From CATQHD01 sp965202675 (GTDB lineage Bacteria; Actinomycetota; Acidimicrobiia; Spongiisociales; Spongiisociaceae): 64,000 nt of DNA. The DNA lies in NCBI GenBank assembly GCA_965202675.1, contig OZ241842.1, forward strand, positions 2,852,001 to 2,916,000, read 5' to 3'. A program made the translations under genes and the position numbers. The notes below the pieces were generated by a model that had not been told where the DNA came from, did not search any database, and saw nothing but the letters and a program-made list of their open reading frames with translations. The first letter of the stretch is position 1, and every line of letters starts with the position of its first letter. Positions 42,379-51,223 of this stretch are shown here, piece by piece.

Positions 42379-43595
42379 GGTGGGCGGCCTGGGCGGCGTC
42401 GGCGGGGGTGCTGGCGCTGGCGGCGGTGATCAGAACCGCGGGCGCCTCCCTGGTGCGCACCCCCCGGGCCGACGCCCTGCACGACGCGGCGGAGGGCCGG
42501 TCCGGGGCGGGGACAGTGGCCGGGCTGCTCGAAGACCGGGCCCGCATCGGGCCCTCCCTGTCGCTCGTCCACGCGGTGCTGCTGGTCGCCGCCGCCCTCC
42601 CCGCCGCCTGGGCGCTGGGTGCGGTGTTCGGCGGCTGGCGGCTGGCCGCCGCCCTGATCGCGGCCGGGGCGGTGCTGGTGCTGGCGGGGGAGCTGCTGCC
42701 CCGGTCCCTGGGCCGGCGCCGGTCCCGCCGGATTGCCTACCGGTTCGCCCGGCTGCTGAGGGCGGCCATCTCGGCGGGGGGGCGGACGGGCGATTTCATC
42801 GAGGACGAGGAGGACGAGGACGGGCCGGGCGGCGGGGAGGACGACGATCACGACCCCGCCGACCGGGAGGAGATACGGCTCATCTCCTCGGTGCTGGAGT
42901 TCTCCGGCGCCATCGTGCGGGAGGTGATGGTCCCCCGCACCGACATGGTCACCCTGAGCGCCGGCATGACCACCGACCACGCCCTGGATCTGATCCTCGA
43001 ACACGGCTTTTCGCGGGTTCCGGTAACCGGAGACGGGGCGGATGACATCGTGGGCGTGGTGTACGCCAAGGATCTGCTGCATCGGTTGAAGGCCCCTTCG
43101 GCCGCCGTCCCGGTGACCGAGGCCGCCCGCCCCGCCCATTTCGTTCCGGAGACCAAGCCGGTGCGGGATCTGCTGCGGGAGATGCAGTCGTCCAAGGTGC
43201 ATATGGCGGCGGTGGTGGACGAGTTCGGCGGCACCGCCGGGCTGGTGACCATCGAGGATCTGCTGGAGGAGCTGGTGGGGGAGATAGTCGACGAATACGA
43301 CCCCGAGCCCCGGCTGGTGCAGGCTCTGGAGGAGGGCGGTTTCCTGGTGGACGCCCGCCTGTCGGTCAACGACCTCAACCGCCTGCTCGAGACCAGCCTG
43401 CCGGACGACGAATGGGACACGGTGGGCGGCCTGGTGCTGGCGCTGGCGGGGCGGCTCCCGCAGGTGGGGGAGCGGTTCGAGATGGACGGGGCGGTGCTGA
43501 CCCCGGTGCGGGTGCAGGGGCGCCGCATCGAGCAGGTGATGGTCGACCGGTTGGAGGGCGGACGGGCCGCCTCGTCGAGGCCCCTCCCGGGATGA
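42375..43595 (+). CDS. CorC/HlyC-family membrane protein with CBS pair
   Basis: A 406-residue protein. The N-terminal membrane part (about 1-130) is a short, divergent CNNM/DUF21-like domain. An acidic linker (EDEEDEDGPGGGEDDDHD) leads to EFSGAIVREVMVPRTDMV, two CBS domains and the C-terminal CorC_HlyC domain with VVDEFGGTAGLVTIEDLLEELVGEI. Relatives are linked to Mg/Co efflux. It lies between ybeY and era as in many Gram-positive genomes and overlaps both by 4 bp. Confidence 0.92.
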   Translation: MRWAAWAASAGVLALAAVIRTAGASLVRTPRADALHDAAEGRSGAGTVAGLLEDRARIGPSLSLVHAVLLVAAALPAAWALGAVFGGWRLAAALIAAGAVLVLAGELLPRSLGRRRSRRIAYRFARLLRAAISAGGRTGDFIEDEEDEDGPGGGEDDDHDPADREEIRLISSVLEFSGAIVREVMVPRTDMVTLSAGMTTDHALDLILEHGFSRVPVTGDGADDIVGVVYAKDLLHRLKAPSAAVPVTEAARPAHFVPETKPVRDLLREMQSSKVHMAAVVDEFGGTAGLVTIEDLLEELVGEIVDEYDPEPRLVQALEEGGFLVDARLSVNDLNRLLETSLPDDEWDTVGGLVLALAGRLPQVGERFEMDGAVLTPVRVQGRRIEQVMVDRLEGGRAASSRPLPG

Positions 43596-44491
43596 GGTCC
43601 GGGTTCGCCGCCGTGGTGGGCCGCCCCAACGTCGGCAAGTCCACCCTCATCAACGGGTTGGTGGGCCGCAAGGTCTCGATCACCTCCCGGCGGCCCCAGA
43701 CCACCAGGATGACCACCCGCGGCGTCCTGAACGTGGACGATCCTTCCGATCCGGAGAACCGGGCGCAGATCGTGCTGGTGGACACCCCCGGCCTCCACCG
43801 CCCCCGCACCGCCCTGGGCGAGAAGCTCAACTCCGCCGTCTACCGGACCCTGGCCGAGGCCGACTGCTTCCTGTTCGTGCTCGACGCCTCGGCCAGGATA
43901 GGGCCGGGCGACCGCCGCATCGCCGGGCGGCTGCTGGAGGCGGGGGCCAAGGACCGGGTGGTGGCGGTGGTCAACAAGGTGGACATCGCCCCCAAGCCCA
44001 GAGTGGCCGCCCATCTGGCCGAGGCCGCCCGCTGGGATTTCGGAGCCTATGTGCCGGTCTCGGCCCTCACCGGCGACGGCCTGGACCGGGTGGTGGGGGA
44101 GCTGGTCCCCCGGCTGCCGGAAGGCCCCCTCTACTACCCGCCCGGCGCCGCCTCCGACCAGCCCGACGAGGTGTGGGCGGCCGAATCGGTGCGGGAGAAG
44201 CTGCTGGGCCTGCTCCACGAGGAGCTCCCCCATTCGGTGGCGGTCAGGACCAGAGCCGTCGAGGAGCGCCCCGACGGTTCACTGCGCATCGAAGCGGTTA
44301 TCTTCGTGGAGCGGGAATCCCAGAAGGGAATCGTGATCGGGGCGGGCGGCTCCATGCTACGCCGAGCCGGAACCCGAGCCCGCCTGGAGATGGAAGACCA
44401 TTTCTCCCGCCCCGTATTCCTAGACCTGCGGGTAAAAGTAGAAAAAGACTGGCAGCGCCACCCCGACCGGATAGAACGAGTCGGCCTGTAA
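43592..44491 (+). CDS. era: GTPase Era
   Basis: A 299-residue GTPase for 30S assembly. G1 is GRPNVGKST, G3 DTPG, G4 NKVD and G5 SALTG; the switch has TRMTTRGV. The C-terminal KH domain (about 205-295) contains VERESQKGIVIGAGGSMLR and the usual LRVKVEKDWQ. The frame is open upstream within corC, but the ATG at 43592 overlaps the corC stop (ATGA). It ends the phoH-pgpH-ybeY-corC-era operon. Confidence 0.96.
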   Translation: MRSGFAAVVGRPNVGKSTLINGLVGRKVSITSRRPQTTRMTTRGVLNVDDPSDPENRAQIVLVDTPGLHRPRTALGEKLNSAVYRTLAEADCFLFVLDASARIGPGDRRIAGRLLEAGAKDRVVAVVNKVDIAPKPRVAAHLAEAARWDFGAYVPVSALTGDGLDRVVGELVPRLPEGPLYYPPGAASDQPDEVWAAESVREKLLGLLHEELPHSVAVRTRAVEERPDGSLRIEAVIFVERESQKGIVIGAGGSMLRRAGTRARLEMEDHFSRPVFLDLRVKVEKDWQRHPDRIERVGL

Positions 44492-44547
44492 CCCCCCGGG
44501 GGCCGCAAGCCCCGGCGCCCGCCCCGACCCGACCGACCGAATCTACC

Positions 44548-44656
44548 CATCCACCCCGCCCGGCTCGGCGCGTATCCCAACGGTCCCCATGCCGAGGCGA
44601 TTCCCGGTGGTCCGGGGCATCCACTCCGCCCGCTCGGCGCGTATCTCAACGGGCCC
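44548..44656. repeat. Direct repeat, 40-bp unit at a 70-bp period
   Basis: The unit CATCCAC(C/T)CCGCCC...CTCGGCGCGTATC occurs at 44548-44587 and 44618-44656 with only a few mismatches. It lies downstream of era, beyond the tail of element C. Two further short repeats of CCGTGAAAAAAGA follow (near 44667 and 44741); read on the minus strand they are T-runs and could end the element C transcript. Confidence 0.7.
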
Positions 44657-44820
44657 CCGCAACAGCCGTGAAAAAAGAAGAGGCTTCGCCCACACACCGC
44701 ATTCGACCGAGAACGAGACCGACCACGCCCGCCGCAACCGTCCGTGAAAAAAGACCCCGCCCGCACATTCCACCCTCCCTGAATCCCCTGGTCAGAACCC
44801 ATTCGGCTTCCGGCAACCCC

Positions 44821-45055
44821 CCGAAAACCGCGAAAATCCCGCCCCGCGCCGCCCGGCTTCGCCGGGCTCCCACCCCCGCCGCCACCGCCGCCCGGCGGAT
44901 CCCGCTCCGGGCCGCGTGGGGCCTGCCCCGGCTTTGGAGCCGGACCGGGTGGGATCCTTCGGATCTGTGACCGCCGCCTCTCCGGAAGCCCGCGGCGGTG
45001 TTTGTGTTGGAGACCCCTTCTTTGTACAACATTTTCCGGCGATCGTCTAGGGGTT
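44821..45055 (-). repeat. Dispersed structured element, copy C (candidate RNA gene)
   Basis: Copy C, minus strand, in the 610-bp gap between era and the convergent carbinolamine dehydratase gene. ACACAAACACC follows 13 nt after the -10 box, then a perfect 8-bp hairpin (44970-44999; ACCGCCGC/GCGGCGGT with TTCCGGAG in the loop), a central stem region, a G tract, the CCCGGC-GAA-GCCGGG hairpin (44852-44866) and GGGATTTTCGCGG. Beyond it toward era lies lower-similarity sequence with a 70-bp-period duplication. Confidence 0.72.
45021..45049 (-). promoter_or_regulatory. Promoter-like boxes of element C
   Basis: On the minus strand TAGACG (45044-45049) and TACAAA (45021-45026) are separated by 17 bp. 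This is the weakest of the five, but spacing and position are the same as in the other copies. Confidence 0.5.
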
Positions 45056-45101
45056 TGTTCGGAGAATTTTTCGCGGGGCCGCAAAAGGGAGGGCCGGAGC
45101 G

Positions 45102-45392
45102 TCAGCGGGAAGGGTCGGCCAGGCGGTCGATCCGGGCGGCCAGCTCCGTGTCTTTGTGGGTCAGGCCGCCCTCGTCGCGGGTGGTCAGGGAGATCCTCAC
45201 CCGGCGGTGTCTGATGTCGATGTCGGGGTGGTGGTAGGCCCGTTCCGCCAGCACCCCCACCGAGGCCGTGAACTCCAGCGCCTCGGCGAAGCCCGGGAAC
45301 ACGAAGGTCTTGGAGGCCGCCCCGTCCTGCAGCTCCCAGCCGGGGTGGGCCGCCAGGAACTCGGAGCGGGCGCCGTCGTCCAAGAGGGCCAT
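45102..45392 (-). CDS. Pterin-4a-carbinolamine dehydratase
   Basis: A 96-residue enzyme (PhhB/DCoH family) that dehydrates 4a-hydroxytetrahydropterin. The active-site motif is AYHHPDIDIRHRRVRISLTTRDEGGLTHKD. Length is normal. It is divergent from recO, with 54 bp between the starts. No pterin-dependent hydroxylase is nearby, which is common for this small enzyme. Confidence 0.92.
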   Translation of the reverse strand: MALLDDGARSEFLAAHPGWELQDGAASKTFVFPGFAEALEFTASVGVLAERAYHHPDIDIRHRRVRISLTTRDEGGLTHKDTELAARIDRLADPSR

Positions 45393-45446
45393 AGCCGCAC
45401 CATACCGCCCGTTCGCCGCCTGCGCCGTCTACCCTTAATCACAAGG

Positions 45447-46175
45447 ATGTCATTGTTCAGCGACCAGGGGATCGTCCTGCGGGGTTACCCGTTCGGGGAG
45501 GCCGACCGCATCGTGGTGCTGGTCAGCCCCAACCAGGGCAAGGTGCGGGCGGTGGCCAAGGGCGTCCGCCGGACCAAGAGCCGCTTCGGGGGCCGGCTGG
45601 AGCCCCTTACCCACGTCGACCTGCTGCTCTACCAGGGGCGCAACCTGGCCACTGTCACCCAGGTGTCCGTGATCGAGCCCTTCCCCCGCCTGCGCCTCGA
45701 TCTCGACGCGGTGATGACCGCCGGGGCCATGGCGGAAGCGGTGGGCAAGGTGGTCGTCGAAGGCGAGCCCTCCCATCGGCTGTTCCTGCTGCTGCAGCGG
45801 GGCCTGCACGCCCTCGAATCCGGGGCCGGGGGGATGGACCTGATGGTGTCGTTCCTGCTGAAGATGATGGACGCCCTCGGCCAGGCCCCCGCCCTGAGCC
45901 GCTGCGCCTCCTGCGGGCGGCCCGGGCCGCATGACCGCTTCAGCCTGGCCGGCGGGGGCCTGTTCTGCGCCGCCTGCGACCTCGGGAGGGCCTTCCGGCT
46001 CCGGGAGGGCCTCGCCTCCTACATGTCCCGGCTGGCGGGCGCCGCCCTCTCCGATATAACCGGCCCGGACGGGGAGCTGGCCGCCGATGCGGTCGGCCTG
46101 GCCAGGCGGTTCGCCGAATACCATATCGAGTCGGGCCTGGCCGGGATGGCCTACGGCGGGGTGAACGGTGGATAG
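45447..46175 (+). CDS. recO: DNA repair protein RecO
   Basis: A 242-residue recombination mediator that loads RecA with RecF and RecR. The N-terminal OB fold begins SDQGIVLRGYPFGEADRIVVL and a zinc site CASCGRPG...CAACD is near residue 150-175. The ATG at 45447 has an AAGG site; a longer in-frame extension overlaps the dehydratase gene. It overlaps uppS by 8 bp. Confidence 0.93.
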   Translation: MSLFSDQGIVLRGYPFGEADRIVVLVSPNQGKVRAVAKGVRRTKSRFGGRLEPLTHVDLLLYQGRNLATVTQVSVIEPFPRLRLDLDAVMTAGAMAEAVGKVVVEGEPSHRLFLLLQRGLHALESGAGGMDLMVSFLLKMMDALGQAPALSRCASCGRPGPHDRFSLAGGGLFCAACDLGRAFRLREGLASYMSRLAGAALSDITGPDGELAADAVGLARRFAEYHIESGLAGMAYGGVNGG

Positions 46176-46968
46176 GGACGGCGGCGGGAAGGGGCCGGAC
46201 GGATCGGGCGCCCGCCTCGATCTCGGTGGCCTGGACGCCGGGCGCATCCCCGTCCACCTGGGCCTGATCATGGACGGCAACGGACGTTGGGCGGCCGCCC
46301 GCAGCCTGCCCCGGACCGCCGGCCACGCCGCCGGGGAGCAGGCCCTCTTCGATTGCGTGGAGGGCGCGCTGGCGGCGGGCCTGCAATGGATGTCCGCCTA
46401 CACCTTCTCCACCGAGAACTGGACGCGGGACCCCGGCGAGGTGGGCTTTCTCATGTGGTTCAACGAGGACGTGCTGCTGCGGCGGCTGGACTCCCTGCAC
46501 GACAGGGGGGTGCGGGTGCGCTTCATCGGCGACCTGGCCGACCCCCGCATCCCGGACCGCAACCGCCGCCGCATGGCCGAAGCCGCGGCCCGCACCGCCG
46601 GCAACCGCCGCCTCGAGCTGGTGCTGGCCTTCAACTACGGCGGGCGGGATGAGATAGTGCGGGCGGCCCGCCGCCTGGCCGCCGAGGCCGTTTCCGGACA
46701 ACTAGATGCGGCTTCCATCTCCGAGGGCGACCTGGCCGCCCGCCTGTTCATACCCGAGATGCCCGCCCCGGACATCATCGTGCGCACCTCCGGCGAGATG
46801 CGCATCTCCAACTTCCTGCTGTGGGGGAGCGCCTACGCCGAGCTGGTATTCACCGACGTTATGTGGCCGGACTTCGGCGCCCAGGACCTGGTGGATGCGG
46901 TGGCCGAGTACCAGCGCCGCCGGCGCCGCTTCGGCGGATTCGAAGGGCGGTTTCCACCCTCAGCCTGA
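46168..46968 (+). CDS. uppS: Isoprenyl (undecaprenyl/decaprenyl) diphosphate synthase
   Basis: A 266-residue cis-prenyltransferase making the lipid carrier for cell-wall synthesis. Motifs are IMDGNGRWA (catalytic Asp), FSTENW, FNYGGRDEI and RTSGEMRISNFLLWGSAYAE. The first about 25 residues are a non-conserved extension. The start is GTG 46168, overlapping recO. The 279 bp to glyS hold no gene I can support; a TATACGAT box at about 47017 may belong to a glyS promoter. Confidence 0.95.
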   Translation: MDRDGGGKGPDGSGARLDLGGLDAGRIPVHLGLIMDGNGRWAAARSLPRTAGHAAGEQALFDCVEGALAAGLQWMSAYTFSTENWTRDPGEVGFLMWFNEDVLLRRLDSLHDRGVRVRFIGDLADPRIPDRNRRRMAEAAARTAGNRRLELVLAFNYGGRDEIVRAARRLAAEAVSGQLDAASISEGDLAARLFIPEMPAPDIIVRTSGEMRISNFLLWGSAYAELVFTDVMWPDFGAQDLVDAVAEYQRRRRRFGGFEGRFPPSA

Positions 46969-47247
46969 TAGACCGGCCCGATTGCTCCCCTGTGGGCGAC
47001 CGGCGGGCGTTGCCGGTATACGATGGACGGACGCCGTCTGCAACCGTCCAGACTCTCCGTCTCTCCTACGTGACCGAACGAGTTGAAGGCCGCCGATGGG
47101 ATATCATCTGGCAACGCGGCCGGTACCCGGTTGATGTCAACCGGAACACGGCACGGCACATCGACCTGACTATTCCCGCCTCACAGCAGCGGCGTCGAAC
47201 GATGGTTCGGTTACCATCCTTCTCCCTGTCTACGGATCGGCCTGACG

Positions 47248-48561
47248 GTGCAGCCCTCCTTTGACAAGATCGTCAACCTGGCCAAGAAGCGCGGTTTCGT
47301 GTTCCAGGCGTCCGACATCTACGGAGGCCTGCGTTCGGCCTATGACTACGGGCCGCTGGGCGCCGCCCTGCTGCGCAACGTGAAGGACGCCTGGTGGCGG
47401 TCGATGGTGCAGCTCCGGGGGGATGTCGTGGGGCTCGATTCGGCGGTCATCCAGGCGGCCCGGGTCTGGGAGGCGTCGGGGCACGTCTCTGCGTTCCATG
47501 ATCCGCTGGTCGAGTGCACCTCCTGCCACGCCCGGCACCGGCTGGACAAGCTGGAGGACGACGAGCGTTGCCCGGCCTGCGGGTTGCGGGGGTCGTTCAC
47601 CGAGGCCAGGGAGTTCAACCTGATGTTCAGGACGCACATGGGTCCGGTGGCCCAGGAGGGCAACCTGGTATACCTGCGCCCCGAGACCGCCCAGGGCATC
47701 TTCATCAACTTCGAGAACGTGCGCCGCACGGCCCGCCGCAAGCTCCCGTTCGGCATCGCCCAGCTCGGCAAGTCCTTCCGCAACGAGATCACCCCCGGCC
47801 AGTTCGTGTTCCGCACCCGCGAGTTCGAGCAGATGGAGATGGAGTACTTCACCCGCCCCGAGGAAGCGGAGCGGTGGTTCGAGTACTGGGTGGAGGAGCG
47901 GAAGGCCTGGTACCTGGACCTGGGCATGCAGGCCGGCAACCTCCGGCTGCGCGCCCACGAGGACGACGAGCTGGCCCACTATGCGGCGGCCACCTACGAC
48001 GTGGAGTACCGCTTTCCATGGGGGTGGGACGAGCTGGAGGGGATCGCCAACCGCACCGACTTCGACCTGCGCCGCCATACGGAGTTTTCCGGCAAGGACC
48101 TCACCTACTTCGACCAGGAGGCGGGGGAGCGGTTCTTTCCCTACGTGATCGAGCCGGCGGCGGGGGCCACCAGGGCCGCCTTCGCCTTCCTGATCGACGC
48201 CTACCGCGAGGAGGACGTGCGGGGCAGCCCGAGGACGGTGCTGCGCCTCGACCGCCGCCTCGCCCCGGTCAAGGCGGCGGTGCTGCCCTTGTCCAAGAAG
48301 CCCGAACTCGTGGAGACAACGGAGCGGACGGCGGCCCTGCTCCGCCCCCGCTGGGATATCGAGGTGGACGTCACCCAGGCCATCGGCCGGCGCTACCGGC
48401 GGCAGGACGAGATCGGGACGCCCTACTGCGTTACCGTGGACTTCGATACCCTGGACGACGGGGCGGTAACCGTGCGGGAGCGGGACACCATGGCCCAGGA
48501 CCGGGTGGGGATCGACTCCCTGGCGGGATACATGGCCGACCGTCTGGAGGCCGTCCGATGA
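47248..48561 (+). CDS. glyS: Glycyl-tRNA synthetase, dimeric class II type
   Basis: A 437-residue GlyRS of the single-chain type (GlyQS). It starts MQPSFDKIVNLAKKRGFVFQASDIYGG.R...DYGPLG, has the metal-binding pairs CTSCHARH and CPACG, motif 2 region GIAQLGKSFRNEITP and the C-terminal anticodon-binding domain. The start is GTG 47248. The stop overlaps the following YceI-like gene by 4 bp. No T-box leader signature is seen upstream. Confidence 0.95.
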   Translation: MQPSFDKIVNLAKKRGFVFQASDIYGGLRSAYDYGPLGAALLRNVKDAWWRSMVQLRGDVVGLDSAVIQAARVWEASGHVSAFHDPLVECTSCHARHRLDKLEDDERCPACGLRGSFTEAREFNLMFRTHMGPVAQEGNLVYLRPETAQGIFINFENVRRTARRKLPFGIAQLGKSFRNEITPGQFVFRTREFEQMEMEYFTRPEEAERWFEYWVEERKAWYLDLGMQAGNLRLRAHEDDELAHYAAATYDVEYRFPWGWDELEGIANRTDFDLRRHTEFSGKDLTYFDQEAGERFFPYVIEPAAGATRAAFAFLIDAYREEDVRGSPRTVLRLDRRLAPVKAAVLPLSKKPELVETTERTAALLRPRWDIEVDVTQAIGRRYRRQDEIGTPYCVTVDFDTLDDGAVTVRERDTMAQDRVGIDSLAGYMADRLEAVR

Positions 48562-49301
48562 TGAGAAAACTTGGAATGGCGGCGGCGGGGTTGGCGGCGG
48601 TGACCGCCGGGGTATTGGCCTATGTGTGGTTTGCGGGCGGCAGCGGCGAGCCGAGCGCTCCGGTTACCGCCCCGCCGGTTTCCGCCGCTCCGTCCGCGAC
48701 GGCTGCGGCGCCTGCTGCGGACGCGGCGGACGACGACGGGACCGCGGACGGCGGGGGCGGGGCGGCGGTGTTTCGGATCGACGGTGAGCGCTCCTCGGTG
48801 CGCTTCGAGATCGACGAGCTGCTGAACGGCGACCCCACCCGGGTGGTGGGCGTCACCTCGGAGGCGGCGGGGGAGGTGTTGGTCGACTTCGCAGATCCGC
48901 CCGCTTCCCGGATCGGCGAGATCGTCGTCAACGTGCGCACGCTGGAGACCGATTCGGGTTTCCGGGATCGGGCCATGCGCGGCCCCATCCTGGGTTCGGC
49001 CCGGGACGAGAACGAATTCGCCGTTTTCGAACCCGCCTCGATCGAAGGCCTCCCCGCCCGGGTGGAGGTCGGCGCCCGGATGCCGCTGACCGTTGCCGGC
49101 GATTTCACCCTGAGCGGGGTTACCCGTCCGGTGGTGTTCGAGATAGAGGTGGAGGCGGTGTCCTCCGACCTGATCCGGGTGACCGGCTCCGCCGCGGTGC
49201 TCCGTTCTGATTTCGGCCTGACCATCCCCGCTGTACCCGGCGTGAGCAACGTATCCGATGAGATATTGCTGGTAATCGACCTGACGGCCGTTGCCGTCTA
49301 G
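48558..49301 (+). CDS. YceI-family lipocalin-like protein, membrane-anchored
   Basis: A 247-residue secreted protein. The N-terminal hydrophobic segment (MAAAGLAAVTAGVLAYVWFAGG) is a signal or anchor, then an Ala/Pro/Ser linker to about residue 70, then a YceI domain (FRIDGERSSVRFEIDE...FTLSGVTRPVVFEIEV...RSDFGLTIP). YceI proteins bind isoprenoid-type lipids. The ATG at 48558 overlaps the glyS stop. Role unknown. Confidence 0.87.
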   Translation: MMRKLGMAAAGLAAVTAGVLAYVWFAGGSGEPSAPVTAPPVSAAPSATAAAPAADAADDDGTADGGGGAAVFRIDGERSSVRFEIDELLNGDPTRVVGVTSEAAGEVLVDFADPPASRIGEIVVNVRTLETDSGFRDRAMRGPILGSARDENEFAVFEPASIEGLPARVEVGARMPLTVAGDFTLSGVTRPVVFEIEVEAVSSDLIRVTGSAAVLRSDFGLTIPAVPGVSNVSDEILLVIDLTAVAV

Positions 49302-49438
49302 CGCCGGTTCCGCCGGTCCGCCGGGCGGCGGGCGGCGGGCGGAGGTCCTCCGGGACGGCAGGATCGCGAAAAAAATTCCTGCTTGCAGGCCGTTTCACGG
49401 GGCGCAGGAGGCGGGGCCGGTTTACACTCGTCGAGGGT

Positions 49439-51223
49439 ATGGCTGCTGATCGCGACGCTTTGGACCGTATCCGGGAAGCGGTGAACCTGGTCGAGTTGTT
49501 CGAGGGGGTTACCGCGGTTCGGAAGGTGCGGGGGGCGTTCATGGCCCTGTGCCCCTTCCACACCGAGAAGACGCCCTCCCTCTCGATCAACCCGGTGCGG
49601 GGCCTCTACCACTGCTTCGGGTGCGGGGCGGGGGGGGATGTGTTCACCTTTATGCAGGAGACCAGGGGCCTGTCCTTCGCCGAAGCCCTGGAGACGCTGT
49701 CCGACCAGACCGGGATCGTGATCAGGAGGGACCCCGGGGCGTCCCGCCGCCGGGAGCGGCGCAAGCGGCTGTTGGAGGCGGTCGAGGAGGCGGGCCGGTA
49801 CTACCACGCCCGCCTCAAGCAGGCCGCCGACGCAGGTCACGCCCGCTCCTACCTGCGGGGGAGGGGGTACGGCGGGGAGGTGGTGGAGCAATTCGAGCTC
49901 GGCTACTCCCCGGACGAGTTCGACGCCCTGGTCGCCCACCTCCGCAAGCAGGGCTTCAAGGAGCAGGACATCGCGGCGGCCGGGCTGGCCAGGCGGAGCG
50001 GGAACCGCCGCCTCGTCGACCTGATGCGGGGCCGCCTGATGTTTCCGATACGCAATGCGGCGGGCGACATGGCGGGGTTCGGGGGGCGGCTGCTGGAGGG
50101 GGAGGGCCCCAAGTACCTGAACACCTCCGAGACCCCCCTCTACAAGAAGAGCGAGCTGCTCTACGGGCTGGACCGCTCCCGCTCGTCCATCAGCCGGGAA
50201 GGGACGGCGGTGGTGGTGGAGGGCTACACGGACGTGATCGCCTTCCACCTCGCCGGTCTGCCGTTGGCGGTGGCCGCCTGCGGCACTTCGCTGGGGGAGG
50301 GCCACTTCGGTCTGCTCCGCCGGTTCGCCCCTCGGATCGTGCTGGCCTTCGATGCGGACGCCGCCGGGGCCGGGGCGGTGGTGCGGGGCGACGAGCTGCG
50401 CGTCGCCGCCAACCTTGATCTCGACCTGAGGGTGGCCGCCATTCCCGAAGGGCGCGATCCGGCCGACATGGTTAGGGAAGGGCAGGCGCAGGAGCTCAAG
50501 GAGGCGGTGGCCGCCGCCCAGACCATCACCCGTTTCCGCATCGACCGGATACTCGGGCAGCACGACCTGTCCGAGCCCGAATCCGCCATCCGGGCCATGG
50601 GGGAGGCGGCGGTGATGATCGCCCGCCACCCCGACAGGATGGCCCGCCACCGGTATGCCTCGGACGTGGCGGTGCGCACCCGCCTCGGCCTGCGGGAGGT
50701 GCTGGACGGGGTGAGGCAGGCGCTGGGCCGCGCCGGGGGATCCGGTCCGCCGCGCCGGGAGGCGGCCCCGGACACCGGCTCGGCTCGACGGCGCCCGTCC
50801 AAGGGCTTCGACCGGTCCGAGGAGGATCTGCTGCGGCACCTGCTGGCCGGCGCGGCCCCGTTGGACCGGGTCGCGGACGATCTGTTCGACCACCCCGACG
50901 CCCGGCGGCTGGCCGCCCGGCTGCTGGAGGAGAGCCGCCGCCTTCCGCCGGGAGAGCCGGTTCCCATCCTGGAGATAGAGGACCGCAAGCTGGTGGATAT
51001 GGCCCTGGGGCTGGAGCTGAAGCAGGACCCGCCGCCGCTGCCGGTCGATGATGTGCTGGCCCACCTGGAAGAACGGTCGATGAAGCGCCGGAAGGCCGAG
51101 CTGCGCCTCCGGCTCGAGTCGCTGGACCCCGGCGGAGAGGAGTACAGACGGATCATGGAGGAATTGATGATTCTCCAGAGGGGTCCCCGGAAGGGCGCGG
51201 AGCAGGCGTGGAGCCCCGCGTAG
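49439..51223 (+). CDS. dnaG: DNA primase
   Basis: A 594-residue primase. The CHC2 zinc finger is CPFHTEKTPSLS...YHCFGCGAGGD (about 38-65), the TOPRIM core has VVVEGYTDVIAFH and FDADAAG, and a short helicase-binding C-terminus follows. It begins the dnaG-rpoD segment of the macromolecular-synthesis operon and overlaps the sigma factor gene by 16 bp. Confidence 0.95.
   Translation: MAADRDALDRIREAVNLVELFEGVTAVRKVRGAFMALCPFHTEKTPSLSINPVRGLYHCFGCGAGGDVFTFMQETRGLSFAEALETLSDQTGIVIRRDPGASRRRERRKRLLEAVEEAGRYYHARLKQAADAGHARSYLRGRGYGGEVVEQFELGYSPDEFDALVAHLRKQGFKEQDIAAAGLARRSGNRRLVDLMRGRLMFPIRNAAGDMAGFGGRLLEGEGPKYLNTSETPLYKKSELLYGLDRSRSSISREGTAVVVEGYTDVIAFHLAGLPLAVAACGTSLGEGHFGLLRRFAPRIVLAFDADAAGAGAVVRGDELRVAANLDLDLRVAAIPEGRDPADMVREGQAQELKEAVAAAQTITRFRIDRILGQHDLSEPESAIRAMGEAAVMIARHPDRMARHRYASDVAVRTRLGLREVLDGVRQALGRAGGSGPPRREAAPDTGSARRRPSKGFDRSEEDLLRHLLAGAAPLDRVADDLFDHPDARRLAARLLEESRRLPPGEPVPILEIEDRKLVDMALGLELKQDPPPLPVDDVLAHLEERSMKRRKAELRLRLESLDPGGEEYRRIMEELMILQRGPRKGAEQAWSPA

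Noticed and set aside
46969..47247. T-box leader or a small gene before glyS
   Set aside because: No AGGGTGG-type T-box sequence, and the open frames here are shadows without a plausible start or composition.
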